Shown here: piece by piece, positions 11,515 through 22,423 of the stretch
How positions within the stretch are numbered: position 1 is the stretch's first letter
How the letters are laid out: every line of letters starts with the position of its first letter
NCBI GenBank assembly: GCA_015179125.1
Contig: WHVA01000082.1
Location: 1-64,000, forward strand
DNA length: 64,000 nt
Origin: Gautieria morchelliformis
Lineage: Eukaryota; Basidiomycota; Agaricomycetes; Gomphales; Gomphaceae
Reading direction: 5' to 3'
The notes under the pieces: model-generated
Told to the model about the DNA's origin: nothing
What the model saw: the letters and a program-made list of their open reading frames with translations, nothing else
The model's database searches: none
Translations under genes and position numbers: made by a program

Positions 11515-11697
11515 CTGCATTCCGATCTCTGTCCTCTGACCTCCGACCTTCAGCACTGTCTTCCTGACTTCCACCTTCTCCGATGACTGGAAGTCAGATC
11601 CGAAATACTTAGGACAATAGTTCATCAGGGGTGCAACACATAAGTTGAAGCCGTTGTCCTTTCTCGTTCTGACCTCCGGTATTTCCAATACGTAACA
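11515..11697 (+). mobile_element. LTR-B 3' end fragment
   Basis: The stretch up to TACGTAACA matches the 3' part of the LTR-B type seen at 46113-46300 (inverted) and 54600-54705. The block gatccgaaatacttaggac is the clearest shared segment. It sits directly after the LINE fragment, so the LINE piece lies between two ends of an LTR-B. Confidence 0.65.
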
Positions 11698-11761
11698 TTA
11701 TCAGAGGGTTGGAATGCGAGTGGAACTGAGTGTCAGAAGTCGGAACTGCATGGTCATAACA
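11698..11761 (-). mobile_element. Inverted LTR-B 5' end fragment
   Basis: Its reverse complement begins TGTTATGACCATGCAGTTCC and matches 33914-33974. It abuts the 3' end of an opposite LTR-B fragment at 11697/11698. The same abnormal junction exists at 58441/58442. Confidence 0.65.
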
Positions 11762-12272
11762 AAGTCTTGAGTCAAACTTCAAGTTATTTTCCTCTTGTGT
11801 TATCCATTGAACTTGGCCTCGAGCTATAGGCCACATCTATACTCTACCAGTAAATCTATGACTCTATCAATTCTGAACTGGAAGGAAGTGAGATCACTGC
11901 AGTGCAGGTATATGATGTTGAAGCACAAAAAGGTGCTGATCAAGGCCAAGCATTGCAGATATATGAAGAGGATATTTATATGCACCAACATCAGGATCCA
12001 GAGGCAGCACTGAGCATGGCTGATGTCTACTGAGCCTGATGTCAGCCACATGGGTCATCCGTCACATCTGCTGTACCATGTGTCTTTGTCCCATGGTTTT
12101 AGTGTAGAGATATGATACGCCACTAAACCTTTTCTGCCATATTCTGCCACACTCAGCAGAAAGGCCTTGTTCTGCCATTGCAGGGAATTTACAGAATAAA
12201 TTCAATGTATGGTTATGATGTTAGATGAATATTCAAGATTTGTTAAGGTGGGTCTGAATATTCCTCAGTATA

Positions 12273-12602
12273 TTAAGGATAATCGTCAACCCCCTCAACA
12301 ATTACAAAATGGGACACTTCAGCCAGGTGCTTGTCTTCCACTCCTGGACACCCACTCACCAATAACTGGAAGTCCTCCACATGCCCTGACACCTGCCTCA
12401 CCTCGATATAAGCGATTAAGGTGTTGCCTGTTATATCTTCACAGTCTATGAGCTCAAGCCAGTGTAGGCACAGACCAAGTGAATTTGATTGGGTAAACAC
12501 TTTGTCTGTCATGGTTGAGCCTTGATTTGCAGGCATCTCGCCAGATGCCTGCCATTTCCCTAAACCACGCACAAACACGCAAGGCACCACAGGCCACCAC
12601 AA
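12273..12602 (-). CDS. Small ORF downstream of DUF6533 gene, DU copy 1
   Basis: This frame of about 109 codons contains TMTDKVFTQSNSLGLCLHWL and VSGHVEDFQLLVSGCPGVED. It stays open in DU copies 1, 2 (33056-33418) and 4 (59016-59348) with few substitutions. It lies about 220 bp after the stop of the DUF6533 gene on the same strand, so it could be a 3' exon or untranslated region, or a separate relic. I do not recognise the protein, and near-identity of the copies weakens the argument from conservation. Confidence 0.3.
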   Translation of the reverse strand: MWWPVVPCVFVRGLGKWQASGEMPANQGSTMTDKVFTQSNSLGLCLHWLELIDCEDITGNTLIAYIEVRQVSGHVEDFQLLVSGCPGVEDKHLAEVSHFVIVEGVDDYP

Positions 12603-12818
12603 GTTGAATAAATTATGAAGAAAGTCAAATTTGAAATGTCACAGAATATATATGTATCCATGGTTTTTGAGTGTATGGGTTTGCCAGAGTGAGCAGATAG
12701 CCACATAAGTTGCTGCATATTGCTCTGCTAGTGGGTTTGTATTGGAATTGTGGCTATGATGCCTTAGCTTGGATGCTATTATTAAGCCTCTGCTGTTCTT
12801 CCAGATCCTATGGAACCA

Positions 12819-14617
12819 TTAACCAGTGCCTGAAAGAGACACTGGCTGCTCACCAGATACAATCTGCCCAGCCATTTCTACATCTCCAGGACGTCCAGTC
12901 ACCCAAGGAAACACATCCAATTCTCTCCCAGCTGAGCGAGCCTCTTCAGGTGACTGTTGGCTTTCCTGATCAGCCATGGTGTTCTCCATTGTCTCAGTGC
13001 CAAGTCCCTGACTCAAATGAGGGTTCCCAAATTCAGCCACTATAGCACTGTGAACACTTTGTCTGGCTGCTTTGAAGCTTGTGAATGAAAGAGAGGATAA
13101 TGAGGGGCTGTTAAGTCGACTGTGTCTCTCTTTGAGAGTTAGATGGAACCGGCAGACAATAATTATCGACAAGCTGTATGTGCAGTGTTAGTACAATCAC
13201 ATGTCTTTCTTCTTAAATTGGTGAGAAGATACCTGTTCTGAAGGTAGCTTAAGATGCCTTGAAGGTTTGGCTTTATGCCATAAATCCGCTTTAGTTAGCC
13301 ATTCTTTTATCATGATCAATGTTATTACAAACCCTCAATCCCTGAAATGTAAAAGAAGATGAGTAAGCCCTCAAAGTTCAATGTCTTTGTAAGTAACAAT
13401 ACCTGAGTTGTGACCGTATCAGCCAAACTAATTGTAAGCACAAATCTAAATATGAATCAACATATGTAATATCTTAGGAATAATGTTTCATACCCATATC
13501 TCACCAAGCCTTACCTGTAGATTAGTGATATGTCCATAGATATAAGCAATATGTTGTATGCTCACCTTGGTGAATCATTAGACTAATGAGAGATTTCTTA
13601 TCCCAAATCTCTCCTTTCCCCCAAAGCCTGAGGGTTTGGATTGAGCTCAGAATGGTTACCATCACAACTCCAGTGTCAAAAAGGATTACAGTAACATTAC
13701 TGATGGTTCTCCCTGTCAAATGTATTCAGAGACAAATCAGACAAATACAGACCCCTAGATCTTACACCTGAAGAATTTGTTAGTATAAATCTAAGCAGAA
13801 AGTCCTAGTCAGTACTGACAAAGTCAATGCATTAAATTGTGAACTAGTGAGATTGCAATTGTCCAAAACAGACAAGTACTATATCCAGTGAAATGAATTT
13901 ATGCTATTTACACAAAGTCTGCACAGGGACATACCACATTAATGATAGTAGGGATAAGAATGAGCAGCCCAAGAACACCCAAACCCTTTTGATTCTGAAG
14001 GGAGATAGCATAGGTGCGAGCTAGCAGAAGACCTAGATAATAAAATGAGTTGATCCTTCTGCCTGAGAAATATATGCGTATAATCACTCACCCTGTACAG
14101 AAATCACAAAAGGAACTTGTAAAGCACGAGCTAGGTGAGTTATAGTATTACATTTCCTTTGAATATATGAGTCTCTAGGTTGCTTGTTCATAAAGAATGC
14201 AACTCATACTAGATACTCATTCCAATCAGTAAGGGTGTTACACATGAGAGTGTTGTTGTAATATACCTCAAGGGACATATTAGATAAACTGCTATATATG
14301 GCAAGAACAAAAAAAGCCATGAGCAGGTAACGAACGAATAAATAGAGAATGGTGCCGATTTTGACGGTCTTGCACCAAATGTGCTTGATATCAGATGGCA
14401 GAGTGAGCAGAGTGTCATAGATGAGCAGCGCTGTATTAACAAGCTATGGAAATCATGGAATTACATAGGGGTCGTGGACGCATACCAAGCGCTGCTACCA
14501 TGGTAAAGTTGAACGCAAAGCTAGTTTAGGTAAGTTCTTCTGCATCTCACTCAATGTGGTAAATACGTACACATCTGATAGCGCCTGGATTTCAGCCGAG
14601 GGTTCCGCCTGAGACAT
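12819..14617 (-). pseudogene. DUF6533-type multipass membrane protein, DU copy 1
   Basis: The minus strand holds spliced pieces of a DUF6533 protein, an agaricomycete family of integral membrane proteins of unknown function. The pieces in order are the start MSQAEPSAEIQALSD (14617) and a short exon FAFNFTMVAALA. Next come the signature LLIYDTLLTLPSDIKHIWCK and transmembrane helices, LLARTYAISLQNQKVLGVLG, then NVTVILFDTGVVMVTIL. A Ser-rich tail ends at 12819. Introns have GTACGT/CTAG-like ends and are about 50 bp. An extra A in CTTGTTAATAC (near 14436) breaks the third exon; copies 3 and 4 have CTTGTTATAC. The first helix lies in the signature exon. Confidence 0.7.
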
Positions 14618-15375
14618 GATATAAGAAAGAAGGACTGGAATGCAGACGAGGGACTGAGTTGTGCGTAGCGATGTGGGAGTGGAGTCGCAGATCGCGCAAG
14701 GTGTATAAATAAGATTCTCGACATGGGTGCTGCCAGGTCAACAGATATGATTCACAACATCCCATCAGTGTGAAGCATGGCACAATTTGCAAGGTGGGCC
14801 GGTCTGATAGAAGAACGTCATGTGTATAATAATTAACACAAGGTCGAAGCATCAGATACAGTGGTCTTCTCGGACGAGTAATTGAACCTTGGGTTCTTGG
14901 AAGTGCGGTGTCAGCATAACGACACACGAAAACCAACTGCCATAAAGCTCACTGATGTGTATTAATATGACGCATCTCCAGTGTGTTACTTATGAAGATG
15001 AGAACACGAGAAGCGAGATGATATAAGAGATTTAGGCTGTCCAGCTCAATGCACAGAGTTTGCACGTGGCTGCAATTCAACGATGCCGGATGATCTCGGA
15101 AGAGGTATCAGTTCGTGTCAACATTGCTCGATGTGGCGACACGAGACAACTCTCATTCGGGAGGCTGTCCTGAACGGCGTGGAAAGAAGTGGTATGAAGG
15201 GACTATCGAATTTAAACTTGGAGCACAACAACATGGTATCCGCGAGGCTGAGCATTGTGTATCGGATGTGACAGTGATGCAGAGCTGTTTAGAATGACGA
15301 CAGTGCCACCTAGCGAGAATAAACGGTACTGGTGTCCCTCGGTAACTGGTTGGCTCCAGAGCGAAATATAAGCAA

Positions 15376-15452
15376 CATTATCGACATACACAGCACATCC
15401 CCATCGCATTTCGTAAACACCGGATACTGATAATCCCGAGCGAAGTGAGGCT
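15376..15452 (+). repeat. 77-bp inverted repeat, left arm
   Basis: This arm matches the reverse complement of 17488-17564 at about 75 of 77 positions. The two arms enclose 2.0 kb of mostly GC-rich DNA. A further copy of the arm is at 43704-43780. Confidence 0.8.
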
Positions 15453-17487
15453 TCGTCGTGCGCGGCGACATCAGGAACCCACCAAACAAAGACAAACATG
15501 CACGCCGACTCCGTAGTTACAACGAGCAGGACACAGACACGGACCCGAACAAACCCTGACGTCGTCATTGCATGGTACGCACATGTCGTCCCTCTACTTC
15601 CTCGTCTTTCATAGCATTACGACGCATTTTACCCGTCCACTGCGATCGGTTCACCTCTCCTCACATGACACTAACAGCCTCCCCTCCCAGGCTTCTTATC
15701 ACCCACCATCCTGTCCAGTGCACAGACATGACCTTCTCATGATGTTTCCGGTGTGTCTGCCAGTGGTGGTGTGTGTGTGTGTATGTGCCGGGTGTAGAAA
15801 AGGCCAGCAAGAGGAACGAGCAGAGTGTATGGTATTTCCCTTTGCATATAAACAGGCCGTCCATCCTGCATGACGCCGTTACTGCCTTCTGCCCCACGTC
15901 TCGCCATCCATATCCATCCATCTGCCAGCATGACCCAGACCCAGACACAAACACGGACCCTGGAGACGCGGATGGTATATCCCGTTGCCCAGTCCCTCGT
16001 GTCGCTTACCGAGCGCCACTCGCTGCTCCCTAGACTCCACCCTCCCGCCCCTCACGTCCTGCACCGCCCTCCCACCCGCACGGTGGGCCGGACCCGCACG
16101 ACCCGCACGCCCACCGCGACACGGGAGGGCTTCCACGCGGAGGACGCGCGCTGCCCGTGCGAGGCGCGTGCGCGGGGCGAGCTCGAGAAGAATCGGCACC
16201 TGGAGCGTGAGCGTGGCCGCGGGACGTCCGCGTCGTTCGGCGTGCGTTTTTCGGCGACGGGGGCGGAGGCGGAGAAGGGGGCTCGCGCGCACTCACAGGC
16301 GGGCGCACGTGCTGTGACACCGACCCCAGACGGCGGGAGTACTTCGAGGTGGCCCTCCGCGGGAGTTCAGACCCGCGGCTGACCCCAGTTTCATGTCGGC
16401 GGGGCGCGCGTGCGCGCGATTGGCACGGCAGGGCCCGGGGACGAGCCTCCGCGAAGCGGCAGAGGGGGCTGGGGTGGGGCTGGGGCTGGAGGGTGGGACC
16501 GACGTCGATGTGTCTTGGTGACGCTGTGTGTCTCGCCTGGGGGCCGCGTCCGCGACGCACGTGAGCGCGTGTGCGTGTCGTCCCGCACATCCCCGCACCC
16601 CCGCACACACACGCCGCGGCCGCCCACAACAACTACAGCCGCACCGCAGCGCCACACACCCCCCGCAAGCCACATTACCCGCGCCCACCACAGGCACCGC
16701 CACCGCACCCTTACCCGCACCCTTACCCATACCGCCCCCCTGCCAGAGCCCCCCAGACCCCGCCGCCGCCACGCCGACAAATGCACGAGCCGCGTCTTCG
16801 TTAACCCGCCCACCACGCCACTCGGGAACGGGAACGGGAAAGGACCCCCGCCCAATGTGTACCCCGCCCCATCCTTCCCCCACACCCCGCCGCACGCGCA
16901 CGCCTACCTGGGTTCGTCGCACTCCCCGCGCCCGCATGCACACCTTGACCCGCCGCAGCACTTGAGCGCAAACGCAAACGCATGGCACACCACACTCGCC
17001 TGCGCCGCAGGCTGTTACGGTCCCGGGGTGGGTGGGGCTGGTGCGGAGGTGCCGAGTCTAGTGCCCGTGCGGTGGCATTTATTAAGGCTTGGGTGCGTGG
17101 GATGCGTGGGTGTGGTATGAGGTATGCGCAAAGTTGTAGTTCCGAGTCAGAGTCAGTACATCACTTTACCGTACACGTCGTTTGCCACACGCCGTGCAAA
17201 GTACTGAGTTTGTTCTTGTCGGATCACACCGCCACCGCCACATCTCGATTCGGAGCGATCTCGCCCGATCTTCCAGCGCTAGTTCTGACCGTGACGCGAG
17301 CTCCTGACTCGGCTCAGGACTCTGCAACGGAAGCCTGATTTATCTATGGACAATTGGGACCATCGTGCAATCATGCAATCATGCATCATGCGCACTGGCA
17401 GTGATGATGCACGACGACTGGCATTCGTGATGCGTCTGGAATATGAGGGGCTTGCCAAGGCCAACATCATAGACGCCGAGTTAATTA
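15453..17487. other. GC-rich block between inverted repeats; no gene assigned
   Basis: From about 15970 to 17110 the DNA is strongly GC-rich, unlike its AT-richer neighbours, so long open frames appear in nearly every frame on both strands. One candidate start is MTQTQTQTRTLETRMVYPVA (15930), which lies about 85 bp after a TATA-like gcatataaac (15844). Its frame soon becomes Arg/Ala-rich with no recognisable domain. Sequence 15480-16080 is repeated inverted at 43028-43680. Sequence 17250-17510 is repeated inverted at 62814-63040. I cannot name a gene here. Confidence 0.4.
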
Positions 17488-17564
17488 AGCCTCACTTCGC
17501 TCGGGATTATCAGTATCCGGTGGTTACGAAATGCGATGGGGATGTGCTGTGTATGTGGATAATG
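17488..17564 (-). repeat. 77-bp inverted repeat, right arm
   Basis: Reverse complement of 15376-15452 with about two mismatches. Beyond it the flanks of the two arms differ, which marks the end of the repeat. Confidence 0.8.
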
Positions 17565-19048
17565 GTGACTTTCCGACGGTTCCGTAGCCCTAAAATCCTG
17601 AACTCGCAGTTCTAAAGCAACTTCGCGTGAGAAAAGTTGTAGGTCTAGACCAAGGTTCAAACCGTAAGACCAATTTTCAAACGAGAGTCATAAGGTCCAA
17701 GTTGTCATCGGTGTACGCTCGGCATCTCGCTGGCCCGACTTCTAGCCAGGCTCCTGGGTCAGCCAGCCGTTGTAGAGTGTGTTGATGTCCAAATTGGGCC
17801 AAATGTGATGCCAGCTGTCAGACCTGTCAGTTATGGACTTTGATTATGGCTAGAAAGGGGGTCCGACCCCCTGCGTAGATTCAGAGGTCTGGGCTAGGTT
17901 CGGCGCAAGCCTTGAAGCTCCGACTTCATCTCCAGAGGAGAGTCTTGTACCAAGATGCCGCGCTAGGGGGACCGTCTCCTCACGGTGCTGCGTCGGCCAC
18001 AACACCTCTCGCGTCAAGGTTTCTTTAGATTATCGTAACAGAGATGTATTCTGACAACTTGTCCTGTGTGAGTAGCTAAGAATCATTTTAATTATGTCGT
18101 GATATATGTGCCTTCTGGGACGAGTGACAAATGGCTTGTGAGGCACCCGCACGTAGTTGAACCAGTCACTCAAGAATAATTTTAAAAAAATCATCACAAT
18201 TACCTGTAGTATGTTTTAAAGTGATCCCATAAATTACTTTGCTGCTCGGTGACCGGTGGGCGCAGCACCGGGCACTTTTCCAGACGACGGTGTCGACAGT
18301 TCGTTACGTCACGTGACTTTAAGCACGCTCGCGTTTTAAATGGAATCCACGTATGCTGGGGAGATATCCTGCTGTTATCATGCAAAGATGTTCTAGAGGA
18401 CAGGCTTGGGATCATATTATCTCTCATCAGTCATCTGGGAGTCTCATATTCTGAGCTATTATTGTTTCTCTTCTCTCCTTCTTGCCTGTCAATGACTCAA
18501 TTTATTCGTACCACCATATCATAGCGATCGAGCTGTCCCATTTGCTGCTAAAAATATTTAGGATATCTGGCCTACATTCCCAACTATAGATGTCCTTAAA
18601 AATCAGCGAACGGCCGTCTGTAACGCGTTGACAAGTGAGATAGCACAATTGTGCCCACCCCCACTATTCCCAATGGGATATAAGACAGTTACTCGGTGAC
18701 TAAGCATTTCTAACTAGCTAAGGAGCTCAAGAGACATATGGTCTAGTAGATTGTTATAATGAGTGAAGCCGTAGAGAGTGTGTGGCTGGTGGTAGAGGCG
18801 GCGGGAGACGGCCCCCCTAGCGCGGCATCTTGGTACAAGCCCCTTCTCCGGAAGGTGCTCGCGGAGCGTGAACTTTGAGTCGGAGATGGGGCTTGTGCCG
18901 AGCCTAGGTCTGGGCGATGGGACGAGGATCGGGCGGAGCTTTAATGTGCTTCCCTGTCACCGGCGGATGTGGAGCCCGAACAAGCAGCTTGGTAATCCGC
19001 AAGATCCCGCCGTCCAAAAGCGCAGCTACATGCACATTTTCAGGAAAC
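17565..19048. other. Gene-free stretch with imperfect inverted repeat
   Basis: No ORF here has coding character. Two related blocks face each other: about 17888-17990 and about 18790-18925. Both contain cttgtaccaagatgccgcg in opposite orientation, and tctgggctaggttcggc pairs with the complement of a similar stretch near 18897. This may be the remains of a foldback element of about 1 kb. The rest is AT-rich and featureless to my reading. Confidence 0.5.
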
Positions 19049-19114
19049 CCCGGCCGCTAGGAGATAGTCAGCTGACAGGTCCGCCGGACTGGTCCGCTGA
19101 CACCTAACCCTAAT
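19049..19114 (+). repeat. Left TIR
   Basis: Starts CCCGGCCGCTAGG and ends TAACCCTAAT; it pairs with 21695-21761 in inverted orientation with a few mismatches and one indel. Confidence 0.75.
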
Positions 19115-19185
19115 GGACCCATAGCCACAACACCACATATCCACCACAACGCCACCACAACGCCACCAACGTACTAACCCACACG

Positions 19186-19450
19186 TCAACAATATAGCCG
19201 TATTAGGTTTACCAATATAACTTTTTTTTCATCGCTTGACAGCCTCCTTATTCTGCATGCAAGTTGACCCTGAAGTCCAACCGTCCATTCTTCGCAAACA
19301 TCAATGGACACTTTCGCGTTCTTGAACGAGGTACTCGTGATGGGTACACCGTTGGCCGCATCAAGCTGTGCGTCCCTCTTATGCTTCTCTGACAGAATCA
19401 ATGGTTTCCCTCTTGATGTGGATGATGCGATACATCATGATGCAGCTACC
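19186..19450 (-). pseudogene. Partial coding-like frame of unknown function
   Basis: The minus strand reads ILSEKHKRDAQLDAANGVPI, then SFKNAKVSIDVCEEWTVGLQ, with balanced composition that looks like real protein. It has no convincing start and is cut by the palindrome on its upstream side. I do not recognise the family. Confidence 0.3.
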
Positions 19451-19504
19451 GCGTCCCCGGGAATAAACGAACAAGGCCTCCCCTCTTCTTTCAGGGGAGG
19501 CCTC

Positions 19505-20587
19505 AAGGCAAAGTCGCTGGGAAATCAGACAATGTGCTTCACACTTATAGTACACGCCGCTTACTGGAGGGGGCAGGCAGCAGACGCCGGCGGTTTGAAT
19601 CATATACAACCCGTTGTAAATTACATGTACGACCTGCTGTAAACTACATGGGTGTGAAACTCAGACGCCCGTCCCTACACCTCCACCTTCGGTTCCCCTG
19701 AACCATCCCTCGCATCCTCAGTACAGTGCATGTGCACCATATCCCGCTGCCCCTCAGTACGGTGCACCCGCACCGTAGGCTGCTGACCCTCAGTACGGTG
19801 CACGCGCACCGTAGGCCGCTGCCCCTCAGAACGGTGCGCGTGCACCGTATCCCGCTGCCCCTTAGTATGGTGCACGCGCACCGTAGGCCGCTGCCCCTCA
19901 CAGTACGGTGCACCTGCACCGTATGCCGCCGCCCATCAGTACGGTGCACCTGCACCGTAGGCCGCTGCCCCTGCGTATAGGTGCACCGTATGGCCAGGCG
20001 GACTACGGTGCGTGTGCACCCTCCTCACAAGCTGGGTATGGTGCATATTCACCATACCAACAGCGGCATACAGTGTACCGTACTAAGGGGCAGCGGGATA
20101 CTGTGCACGCGCACCGTTCTGAGGGGCAGCGGCCTACGGTGCGCGTGCACCGTATGGAGGAGCAGCGGGATACGGTGCAGGTGCACCGTACGGCGGGCAG
20201 CGGGATACGGTGCACGTGCACCGTACTGAGGGTCAGCGGGATACGGTGCACGTGCACCGTTCTGAGGGGCAGCAGCCTACGGTGCAGGTGCACCGTACTG
20301 AGGGGCAGCGGCCTATGGTGCACCTGCACTGTACTGAGGGGCAGCAGGATACGGTGCACATGCACTGTACTGAGGATGCGAGGGGATGGTTCAGGGGAAC
20401 CGAAGGTGGAGGTGTAGGGGCAGGCGTCTGAGTTTCACACCCATGTAGTTTACAGCAGGTCGTACATGTAATTTACAACGGGTTGTATATGATTCAAACC
20501 GCCGGCGTCTGCTGCCTGCCCCCTCCAGTAAGCGGCGTGTACTATAAGTGTGAAGCACATTGTCTGATTTCCCAGCGACTTTGCCTT
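19505..20587. repeat. 1.08-kb palindrome of palindromic 36-bp units
   Basis: The outer 180 bp on each side (19505-19690 and 20400-20587) are nearly perfect reverse complements. The centre, about 19720-20370, is a minisatellite with a unit of roughly 36 bp. On the left the unit reads cagtacggtgcacgcgcacc followed by gtaggccgctgcccct. On the right the same unit is inverted. Each unit contains its own short palindrome around ACGGTGCACGTGCACCGT. The symmetry axis lies near 20046. The whole could fold into one long hairpin. Open frames through it (PTVRVHRTEGQ-like repeats) are products of the repeat. Confidence 0.9.
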
Positions 20588-20965
20588 AAGTCTCATGAGT
20601 TGTGTCCAATCTGGGCTTGTCACATGTCTGAAGATGTGCCAATACATTTTACGTGGACTCCCTCAATTACTCTCTTGGTTCGTGGCCAAAGCGCCAACCG
20701 GTCGATGGTTTATTAATTATCCCTCAGTTCTCCCACCAGATTAGATTCACTGCTCAACGGCCTCTGGATTTTAATATTACATGCGCCTATGGCCCTGCAA
20801 CTGATGGTTGACGAAGAGTTACAGACGCTTGACATTCCTGGCCTCGATGCCGTGTTGATTGTAATGGAACGCATTGTGATTCTTTGGCGTTGACCCCTGA
20901 CTCTTTTCCTGCCCTTGGCATCCCGTTTATATTCAAAGAGAGACTTGTTTTCCGTGAGTGCTACC

Positions 20966-21547
20966 ATGTCGATAGTCCATACGCCTGAGGATACAACAAA
21001 CGATAGCACTGACTTGGATGCCATTGCGTCATTGCTTCTGGAGGAAGTTGGAGAGGTTAATGCGGGTCGCAAAGATAAAAGAAGGCAAGATGTGCCTCCG
21101 ACAGATGATGAAGTCGCATTTGATTTGTTTGCGAATGAGCTCATGTCTTTGCTCTCGGTGATCCAGGATCAGCGTATGGCTCGAAGTATGGAAGCAGCTG
21201 TGAACACTGATTATGCTCTTGTTGGGGAATTGGAACAAAGTAACACTCGTACCCTTGAGGATAGATCAATTGCTGTCAGGATGCAACGAGGGGAAGAGGT
21301 GTCTCGGCCTCCTTCAGTCCCACCTCGGAGGATTTCTGTCGAGGGGATCCAGGATAGAGTGCAGATCAGTCGAGTGCCATCGGAGTCCAGCATGGGCGTC
21401 GAGTCCCCCCATGAATTTGCTGAAGATGCTGATCGCTTATCAGCGTCTGACATCGAATCGCCCAGCGACGTTACCGGCGATGCCGATCACTCCCCCAGTG
21501 TCCCATTCATTAGAATGTCGAAAAGGGTTTTAGGGATGGCATCCTGA
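20966..21547 (+). CDS. Hypothetical acidic protein inside the TIR element
   Basis: This ORF of about 193 codons starts at MSIVHTPEDTTNDSTD, or up to 17 codons earlier. It has an acidic N-terminus, then a helical segment with EVAFDLFANELMSLLSVIQD and ALVGELEQ, then a Ser/Pro-rich tail with PPSVPPRRISVEG. The helical segment vaguely resembles the stretch that precedes RING/IBR ubiquitin-ligase domains in agaricomycetes, but no RING or IBR cysteines follow, so that is only a suggestion. A poly(A)-signal-like aataaa occurs at 21639, about 90 bp after the stop. Confidence 0.4.
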   Translation: MSIVHTPEDTTNDSTDLDAIASLLLEEVGEVNAGRKDKRRQDVPPTDDEVAFDLFANELMSLLSVIQDQRMARSMEAAVNTDYALVGELEQSNTRTLEDRSIAVRMQRGEEVSRPPSVPPRRISVEGIQDRVQISRVPSESSMGVESPHEFAEDADRLSASDIESPSDVTGDADHSPSVPFIRMSKRVLGMAS

Positions 21548-21694
21548 TGTCGAGACATGGAAGCTAGCAGCAAGCTGAAACAATAGCAGTGGTGCTTTAT
21601 CTGCGCAAGTTGTGGCGCGTTTTACAGCACTTTCTATTAAATAAATACTGCAAGACGTCATCGGCACCCATACACGCCTATAGGTTATTTTTAG

Positions 21695-21761
21695 ATTAGG
21701 GTTACATGTCCGGCGGACCAGTCCGACGGACCTGTCAGCTGACTATCTCCCAACGGCCGGG
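21695..21761 (-). repeat. Right TIR
   Basis: Inverted match to 19049-19114. It begins ATTAGGGTTACATG on the plus strand and ends CGGCCGGG. Confidence 0.75.
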
Positions 21762-22423
21762 TTGCTCTCCACATTCGTGGATGATTCTTCAATCCAGGAC
21801 GACCTGGAAGTGTTTGATGCGGCTTTGGAAAAGAGTGGGTTCCATTCCTTTTATTGCTAATATGAGTACTATTCTTTTCCTTCTATACGTCCCAGGCACT
21901 TTCTTCAACGGATCCACAGCTACTTCGCCGCAACATCGGAACGGCAATGCTATTGCATCTGTGTGGGTGGGATTGATTCCTTCGGGCCCTTTTGCAACAT
22001 TGCCGGACCTCTCACGTCGCTCTGCCCCCTTGTCTCTAGGATGGACTCGAACTCATCGCCACTGTTAACCTTGTCAAGCCTACGAGCAGTACCAAGGTAC
22101 GTAGGTATTTACCACTGTTCGCAAAGCCAAACTAGAATATTCACATTTAGGTCATTTACTGACACTGAGCCTCCGGAGCCAGGTCAAGAATCGCACGCAG
22201 ACCCACGGATGCGAGCAACCTTGGCCAAGGTTCGATTTTTCACCCTACTTAACGATATGCAGTTTTACGCTTATATATTATCAGTTGGGCCTGACATGTA
22301 TCCCCCCAGCTCCACAAGCTCTGACTTTGCAACGAGGAGGCAAAATCAAGGTAAGTTGCCGATTCGCCCCTGTTGAGTATTTGATCATGACCCAAGTTGT
22401 TCACACACTAGGTCAATTTCAAG

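Larger units (their letters stand above)
11408..15292 (-). repeat. Duplicated unit DU copy 1
   Basis: This block of about 3.9 kb is repeated at 58153-62802 in the same orientation (with a 690-bp insertion). Most of it is also found inverted at 30245-33915, and partly at 43800-45445 and 37830-38460. Besides the DUF6533 gene it contains 5' flanking sequence with no gene (14620-15292) and a 3' flank with a small conserved ORF (12273-12602). The boundary on the left is cttatggaga, shared with copy 4. Confidence 0.85.
19049..21761. mobile_element. TIR-bounded element carrying a giant palindrome and an ORF
   Basis: The ends are inverted repeats of about 66 bp (19049-19114 and 21695-21761) at close to 88% identity. 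They share GGAGATAGTCAGCTGACAGG and the inner TAACCCTAAT. Between them lie a partial minus-strand frame, a 1.08-kb palindrome and a plus-strand ORF. No transposase is recognisable inside, so it would be non-autonomous. I could not identify a target duplication, so the true outer ends are uncertain. The MULE pseudogene begins just outside the right TIR and might belong to the same family, which is only a guess. Confidence 0.6.

Noticed and set aside
15083-15271. Short ORF with SSCQHCSMWRHETTLIREA present in each DU copy
   Set aside because: It is repeated only because the DNA is duplicated. Frames differ between copies by small indels, and no start or splice structure is kept.
16030-17120. Several overlapping open frames of 100-236 codons on both strands
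   Set aside because: They overlap in all frames in very GC-rich DNA, are Arg/Pro/Ala/His-rich and show no domain; high GC removes stops by itself.
19700-20400. CRISPR-like array
   Set aside because: Repeats are 36 bp, but there are no unique spacers between them. Units are contiguous, invert at the centre and belong to a palindromic minisatellite in a fungal genome.
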